Source: Neofusicoccum parvum (Eukaryota; Ascomycota; Dothideomycetes; Botryosphaeriales; Botryosphaeriaceae). Taken from it: a stretch of DNA of 64,000 nt. Made by a program: the position numbers and the translations under genes. Under the pieces are notes generated by a model. The model did not search any database, was not told the origin of the DNA, and saw only the letters and a program-made list of their open reading frames with translations. Position 1 is the stretch's first letter; each line of letters starts with the position of its first letter. The DNA is taken from the NCBI GenBank assembly GCA_020912385.1, contig CP087215.1:1426001-1490000 (forward strand), written 5' to 3'. Below are positions 58,617 through 64,000 of the stretch, piece by piece.

Positions 58617-60292
58617 ATGGCCATCATCGACGACAAGGCCGACGTCGAGCACCACGAGACCCTCAAGGACGAGGGCTTCCATGATGCTGCCGAAAGGGGA
58701 CACGCCGCCACCGACAGGTGTGTTGCGACTCAATCCGCCCTTATCCGCCGCTGGCTGACCTGCTGCGCAGATATGGCAATGCCCTGGTCCACTTCGACCC
58801 CAAGGCCGAGTCGCGCCTGAGATGGAAAATCGACCTCTACATCGTGCCTACCGTCGCCCTTCTCTATCTGTTCTGCTTCATTGACCGCGCAAACATTGGG
58901 TACTTCCGCCTCACTCGCGCCTAGGAGAAGACGCACAGCTGACTTTGGTAGCAATGCGAGATTGGCTGGTCTGGAGAAGGATCTCGACCTCAAGGGCTAC
59001 GACTACAACCGCCTGCTGACCGTCTTCTACATCTCCTATATCATCTTCGAAATCCCCTCGAACATGTGCTGCAAGTGGATGGGGCCGGGCTGGTTCATTC
59101 CGGGCATTTCTCTGGGCTTTGGCATTTGCTCCGTTTGCACGGCCTTTGTCGATAATATCCACAGCGCATCTGGCGTGCGATTCTTGTTGGGCGTGTTCGA
59201 GGCTGGAATGCTTCCCGGCATCGCCTACTACCTCTCCCGTTGGTACCGTCGCAGCGAGTTGGCCTTCCGTCTCTCCTTGGTATGTTTGAACGTCTCATAT
59301 CATCTCAATCAACGCTAACATTGATCTAGTACATTGTCATGGCTCCCCTTGCCGGCGCATTCGGAGGACTACTGGCTTCTGCCATCCTCAAGCTCCCCCA
59401 TTTTGGCAGCCTCCACCAATGGCGTATGATCTTCGCCATCGAGGGAATCATCACCATTGGCCTGTCTCTTATCTCTTTCGTCACCCTGACTGACCGTCCG
59501 GAGACGGCCAGGTGGCTAACACAGGAGGAGAAGGACCTGGCCATTGCACGTGTCAAGTCGGAGCGTGTTGGCGCCACCGAGGTGCTGGATAAAATCGACA
59601 CCACCAAGATCCTCCGCGGCATCTTCAGTCCCGTCACCATCTCCACCTCCTTCATCTTCCTGCTCAACAACATCACCGTCCAGGGTCTTGCCTTCTTCCT
59701 GCCCACCATTGTCAAGACCATCTACCCGAAGGACTCCGTCATCTCGCAACAGCTGCACACCGTCCCACCCTACGTTGTCGGCGCCTTCTTCACCCTCTTC
59801 TTCCCCTTCCTGAGCTGGCGTTTCGACAAGCGTAACATCTTCTTTATCATGTCCGCTCCCTTCATGATGGTCGGCTACATCATGTTCCTCGCCACCGAAA
59901 CCGCCCAGGTCCGCTACGGCGCCACCTTCCTCATTGCCAGCGGCGCCTTTGCCTTTGGCGCTCTCTGCAATGCCCAGGTCTCCGCCAACGTCGTCTCCGA
60001 CACAGCCCGTTCGGCCGCCATCGGCACCAACGTCATGTTGGGCAATGTCGGCGGTCTCATTTCCACCTGGTCCTTCCTGCCCACCGACGCCCCGAACTAT
60101 CACATCGGCAACGGCCTGAACCTGGCGACGTCAAGCACCATCTTCCTGCTGTCCATCCTTCTGCTCTTCTGGATGCTGGCGGATAATAGGAGGAGAAACA
60201 AGCGCGACGTTGATACCGAGCTGGCTGGGTTGGACCAGAAGACTATTCAGGATCTCGACTGGCGCCACCCTGCATTCAGGTGGAGGCCATAA
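58617..60292 (+). CDS. MFS transporter, Dal5/allantoate-type anion:cation symporter
   Basis: A plasma-membrane carrier of the ACS family (yeast Dal5, Tna1, Vht1 and relatives), importing small organic anions or vitamins. Exons 58617-58717, 58771-58899, 58952-59279 and 59330-60292 join across introns of 53, 52, 50 and 50 bp, giving 506 residues. LYLFCFIDRANIGNARLAGLEKDL, restored by splicing intron 2, is the family's first-span signature. YISYIIFEIPSN and RFLLGVFEAGMLPGIAYYLSRWY follow, as does ALCNAQVSANVVSDTARSAA late in the second half. About 12 spans in all; the charged C-tail ends RHPAFRWRP. The substrate cannot be read from sequence. Confidence 0.9.
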
Positions 60293-61385
60293 GAGTGATT
60301 TGCGGCTCTCTTGTCTTGTGGAATGGATGCTGAAGTGAAAGGCATTATGGCGGATATCTAATGGCAACGGCTGGCCGAATGATGGATTGATGAACTCTAT
60401 AATCTGTGACATAAATTGCAGATGCTAAACAGTGCATCAACTTTGTGAATATGATTACGGAAAACTCAATCTCTCATTGTATGAATGTGAGCTAACAGAC
60501 GATCGTCAAGCGTCAAGCAGGGAGGACATTGCGCTATTTGCACAGTCTTCTTGCAAATTCGAAAGAGCCACATCGGTTGCTACAAAGAGGTTTGCCACGC
60601 ACGAAGACCAACGAGAAGAACACAGTGGTCGTGTGGAGTAGAAACATCTGTCCGCGCGTAGCTCTGGCATGTCTTCGGAAGGAATTATGCGCTCGGACAA
60701 ACTATTAAGTTAACTGTGTTTGCTTACACTAACTTCTACTGGCGTACGGCTGAATCTCTAGAAGAGGGCCTGATAGCTCAGTGTTTTTTTAAGAACAGAT
60801 ACAAGACGTACCTCTCTGGTAGGATTGCGCAAAATTTGCCCCAGGTGCCGAATGCAACCTGGCCAACGCTCAAGAACTCCCAAAGCCGTCCATCAAACCA
60901 GCCATGCAGAGAACCAATGCTGATTTCCTCTAATTGGACCACGAGATCTAGCACAATCTCAACTGCTTCCTAGCCGGTATCGCCAGACCCACACCGTCGG
61001 CACCAGCTCACCCGCGGCTTGGGTTCGCCGGCCGCAACTCTATCGAGACCTCCAAATTCCTCTCACCCTCCTTTCCGACTTCTCGGCTACTCCGAGCGAC
61101 CCACCTCAGAAGTGCTACCAATCAAGTTGCTCCCAATCAAGCGCCTCAAATGGGTGCAGGCGTGGCCCTGGGGCGCCGAAATGATCAGCATTCGGAAATG
61201 CCGAGAACGCGCGTGCATGCGTCTGCACTTCCGAGATACGGTCGCGTCAGCCGCAAGCGCAGGAACTCCACTTCTAAGTATGTTTGGAGTGTTGACCGGT
61301 TATCACAGTAAATTGCCGGATTTTGGGCGACAAGAATAAGGGTGCTGGATTTGGAGCCCCAAGAGATGGCTAATGGAGGGCGTAG
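60293..61385. other. Intergenic region between symporter and secreted protein genes, left part
   Basis: The 3' flank of the symporter gene, with balanced composition and short frames only. No gene recognised. Confidence 0.5.
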
Positions 61386-61480
61386 AGCAATGTCGAACCT
61401 ATCCGGATGAATGCTTCAACTGCCCATGAAGGTAGCCACGTGTCGCAACATTATCCGAACCGACCTCGTAGCTGCCTCTC
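61386..61480. mobile_element. Partial MITE-like copy 9 with shared flank
   Basis: One recognisable arm (ATCCGGATGAATGCTTCAAC at 61401-61420) continues into TGCCCATGAAGGTA and a block GTCGCAACATTATCCGAACC. Both parallel the right side of copy 6 (39891-39965). The opposite arm is missing or collapsed, leaving only GTCGAACCT before it. Confidence 0.5.
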
Positions 61481-61884
61481 AAAGCAAGACATCAACGAGA
61501 CATTCCTCCAGTGGAACTTGTTACCTAATTTTCGCCTACTATCGCGGTCAGACAAAGGACTCTGCTGTACGTACCTGCTTCGAGTGGGGTGTTCTGAGTT
61601 TTGCACTGCAGGAGTAAACCTGTTCTCCGGTGGTCCGCCCACGGGCTTCCTGTGTTCTAGCTACGCCTTGACTTATCACAATATGCCCATATGTCTATGC
61701 CTTCTCACCAGAGACCATCAGATGGAGTGGAACAATGTAAGTCAACATCAACAAGTTTCGTGTATGTACAGACGGCGCCAGCGTGTCCGCCACTCTACTC
61801 ATATATACAGCTCGAGTCGTCTATGCCGAACTCCCGAATAATGCAAAAGCGCTCGCATTCCCGTCTCCGCACTGGTCAGTGAAT
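61481..61884. other. Intergenic region, right part
   Basis: The 3' flank of the minus-strand secreted protein gene. No gene recognised. Confidence 0.5.
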
Positions 61885-62514
61885 CTACTTGCAGTAGACC
61901 TCACCAGCGTCGTAGGTGCAGGTAGCCTCGTTGTTCTGGACCGCAAAGTTGATGAAGCCACCGTCGCCGTTGGGCGTGAAGCGAGCGTCGGGACTGCGCC
62001 GAAAGTTAGTACGATACCCATTGCACGGACGAAAATGGTTGGCAACTCACCCCTGCAGGAAGAAGCAGTCGTAGTCCGTGTTCAGCAGGCCGGACGACAG
62101 CTTGACCGACGCCAGCTCGCTGACCTGGTCGGGCTTCGAGACCGTGTAGTCCATGTTCTGTTCGACGGAGAATGTCAGCTTGTTGGCCACCTTGCATAGC
62201 TGTAGAGTTAAGCGGTCACTTACGTAGCAGATGGCGGCAACGTTGTCATCGGGCTTGCGCGCCCACATCTCCTCGACCGTCTTCTTGGTGAACTCCTCAC
62301 GGACCTGCTCCCACGTGTTGAGGTTGGGCAGGATGTTGTTGATCGAACCGGCAGCCACACCGGATGCGGTACCGACCACGGCCGTCACGATGGCGCCGCT
62401 GATGATGCCGGCGCTCACGGGATCGAGGACACGCTTCTCAAGGTGTTGTTCCTTGGGGGTGGGAGCAGCGGCGACGAGGCCGGCGGTGAGGGCAAGAATA
62501 GAGAAGGCCTTCAT
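61885..62514 (-). CDS. Small secreted protein with likely Kex2 site (DUF7888-like)
   Basis: Secreted protein of unknown function; the text resembles a fungal-specific family that I recall as DUF7888, with limited certainty. Exons 62514-62224, 62157-62051 and 61993-61885 give 168 residues. A signal peptide covers about residues 1-17 (MKAFSILALTAGLVAAA), and LEKR at 25-28 is a likely Kex2 cleavage site. A Gly/Ala-rich hydrophobic stretch (about 32-58) follows. The mature part has four Cys (CYNMDY, DYDCFF, and two near the C-terminus, CTYDAGEVYCK). Intron 1 is 66 bp, in frame and stop-free, so unspliced mRNA would still be translatable; splicing restores the family-like AAICYNMDYTV. Intron 2 is 57 bp. 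A TATA box lies about 110 bp upstream. Confidence 0.78.
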
Positions 62515-64000
62515 TTTGAAAGGATGGGTGTTTGTTGAGTGGAAGAAAGAGATTTGATCGCGGTCGTTGGAAGTGGAGTTGCTTGCTGATGATGAGAGAT
62601 TCTGAAGTGTTCCTCCCCGTCCTTTATACTTGCTTCGGAGAGCTTTACCATGGCATCTTGAGAGATGGGAGACAGTTGCACTGCCTTGTAAGGCCGCCTG
62701 CGCGAGTCGGTATCTCGCAATGCGGTGCGGATGTTTGGTGGCTCGGAAACATCTTGGCTCTTGGAGGCTGGCCAGCTCTTGGTGTGGATACATTGCCTAC
62801 AAGGTGCTGTAGGGCCACCAGCACGTCGTTGATCGGCGTAGTCTAGCGCACGGTTCATATTCATACACATGCAGGTACTCCCGGCGGCTCTCGCCGTTTG
62901 CGGGGGAGGATGAAATGCCCGTCCAATTCGGCAATTGCGGTGAAGTGCGCTTGTACTTTGCAGACCTCCGGCTATGCCGTGGCATGATGATTATTTGAGT
63001 TTGCATTCATCTCCATAGAGAACTTTATTCTGTAAATGCAGGGAGAATCGGATGCTACTAGAAGGATTCCTCCGTGCGAGCATCACATCCTTCTTTCCGC
63101 CTCCAGAAAACAATCTCATGGAGTATCGTGTACCTGAATCGTGGTTGAGTGTCTCTGCGGTGTTCGCCCAGATATCCTCGTTTGCTGTGGCACTAGGGTT
63201 TCTTGGTGGCTGGGTCAGTGCCGGCGAGTGGGGTCTGTGTGGAGTGCGATCACTTCCACATTACTCCATATCGGAGCTTTCCAGAGGGTCCGGCCAAGGA
63301 TTATACAACCTATTTTGTGCCAATAGCTAAACAAAGCAGTTCATGGCTTATTTTTGCCACGCGCCTGAGCGCTCTACCTAGTGTTTGATGGAAACGCCGT
63401 CACCTGCATAGTACGAGGCCGGCATCTCGAAACCCATCGAAATCGGAAAGAGAACAGGGAACATGAAGCGACAACCATGCGCATTACACAGATATGCTCA
63501 GCGCCTTTGATTTCCAGAATACTTGGCGAATGCAGGATGATCAGCCGCCCGCCGCCGTTTTATCCGCTCCACACAGCCTGTTCAGGCGTCTCTCATAGTG
63601 CGTCATTCTGTCTGAGAATACCCGCAAATACTCGCAGCCGCTAGCCTTCCGTCCCGAGAACTACCCCAGCGTCCAATTGGAACACGCGGGTAGCATGAAA
63701 CTTTAGGGCTCTTGGCCTCAACACCACGCCAAGATCACTACGAGAACTCAAAACGCCGCCACACTCGTCTAAGAATCAATGACGTACCTAGACGGCCCTT
63801 GGTCGACCCACGTTCGCCTTGCTAGCTAATAATCCAAAGACTTCAGCCTCACAACTGGCCCCTTGAGCATAAAGCCTGAGTCGATGTTCATCTCTTACCC
63901 GATTAGGCAATGCGCGGCATTCGTTGCGCGGGCCGACTCGGATTACGGATCGCCAGGCCAGCCTCTCCGTACGGCCCTCCCTTGCCGCCGCGGGCTCAGC
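62515..64000. other. Upstream region of secreted protein gene, to window end
   Basis: It contains the promoter of the minus-strand secreted protein gene, then about 1.3 kb without a supported gene to the end of the window. A gene beginning beyond 64,000 cannot be excluded. Confidence 0.5.
62621..62630 (-). promoter_or_regulatory. TATA box of the secreted protein gene
   Basis: On the minus strand AGTATAAAGG lies 107-116 bp upstream of the ATG at 62514, a usual distance for a fungal TATA box with a short leader. Confidence 0.55.

Noticed and set aside
58617..60292. Secondary-metabolite or nutrient cluster around the symporter
   Set aside because: The neighbours are a 2EXR protein and a secreted protein of unknown function, with no synthase or catabolic enzyme.
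62200..62223. 24-nt intron (GTAAGT...CTACAG) in the secreted protein gene
   Set aside because: It is shorter than any plausible spliceosomal intron here. The 66-nt alternative ending at 62158 has a proper branch site and gives a better family match.

Overview
The window looks like a gene-dense segment of a filamentous ascomycete (Pezizomycotina) nuclear genome. Short GT-AG introns (mostly 49-85 bp) with CTRAY-like branch sites, A or G at -3 of most start codons, a split nuclear tRNA gene, and families such as RTA1, UstYa/DUF3328, 2EXR and a C2H2 plus fungal_trans regulator all point there. Dothideomycetes is a guess from the overall look and is not proven. All genes were assembled by joining reading frames at splice sites that keep the family sequence continuous.

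Layout. 1.6-5.4 kb: Hul4-type HECT ubiquitin ligase. 5.4-8.9 kb: no confident gene, but a diverged tandem repeat of about 250 bp. 9-16.6 kb: a monocarboxylate-transporter-like MFS gene (-), a cytosolic-type type-B carboxylesterase (+) and a secreted type-B carboxylesterase (-) converging on it. 18.4-21.4 kb: Set3-type PHD-SET protein. 22.6-26.1 kb: complex I NDUFA5/29.9 kDa subunit and a membrane-anchored ER disulfide isomerase diverging from a 358 bp promoter. 27.2 kb: rhodanese/Cdc25-type phosphatase. 27.8-32.4 kb: GC-rich gene-free upstream region of a C2H2/fungal_trans regulator (32.4-35.7 kb). 37.3-45.5 kb: RTA1-like membrane protein, DHA2 efflux transporter, short-chain dehydrogenase and an SH3 (Lsb/Pin3-like) protein. 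48.5-49.5 kb: UstYa-like protein with altered motifs. 49.5-56.3 kb: gene desert with an AT-rich core and a tRNA-Glu(UUC) gene that has an intron. 56.3-57.4 kb: 2EXR/F-box-like protein. 58.6-60.3 kb: Dal5-type anion:cation symporter. 61.9-62.5 kb: small secreted Cys-containing protein with a likely Kex2 site.

Most genes are housekeeping or transport functions and do not form an obvious pathway; I see no backbone enzyme of a secondary-metabolite cluster. Possible local units are the esterase/esterase/transporter group (9-16.6 kb), the divergent complex I/PDI pair, and the divergent DHA2/SDR pair.

The most unusual signal is a family of short (about 70-90 bp) palindromic, MITE-like elements sharing an arm close to GTTGAAGCATTCATCCGGAT. 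I find eight two-armed copies plus one partial copy in 64 kb, by eye. Two sit inside introns 2 and 3 of the secreted carboxylesterase gene, and others lie in gene-poor stretches.
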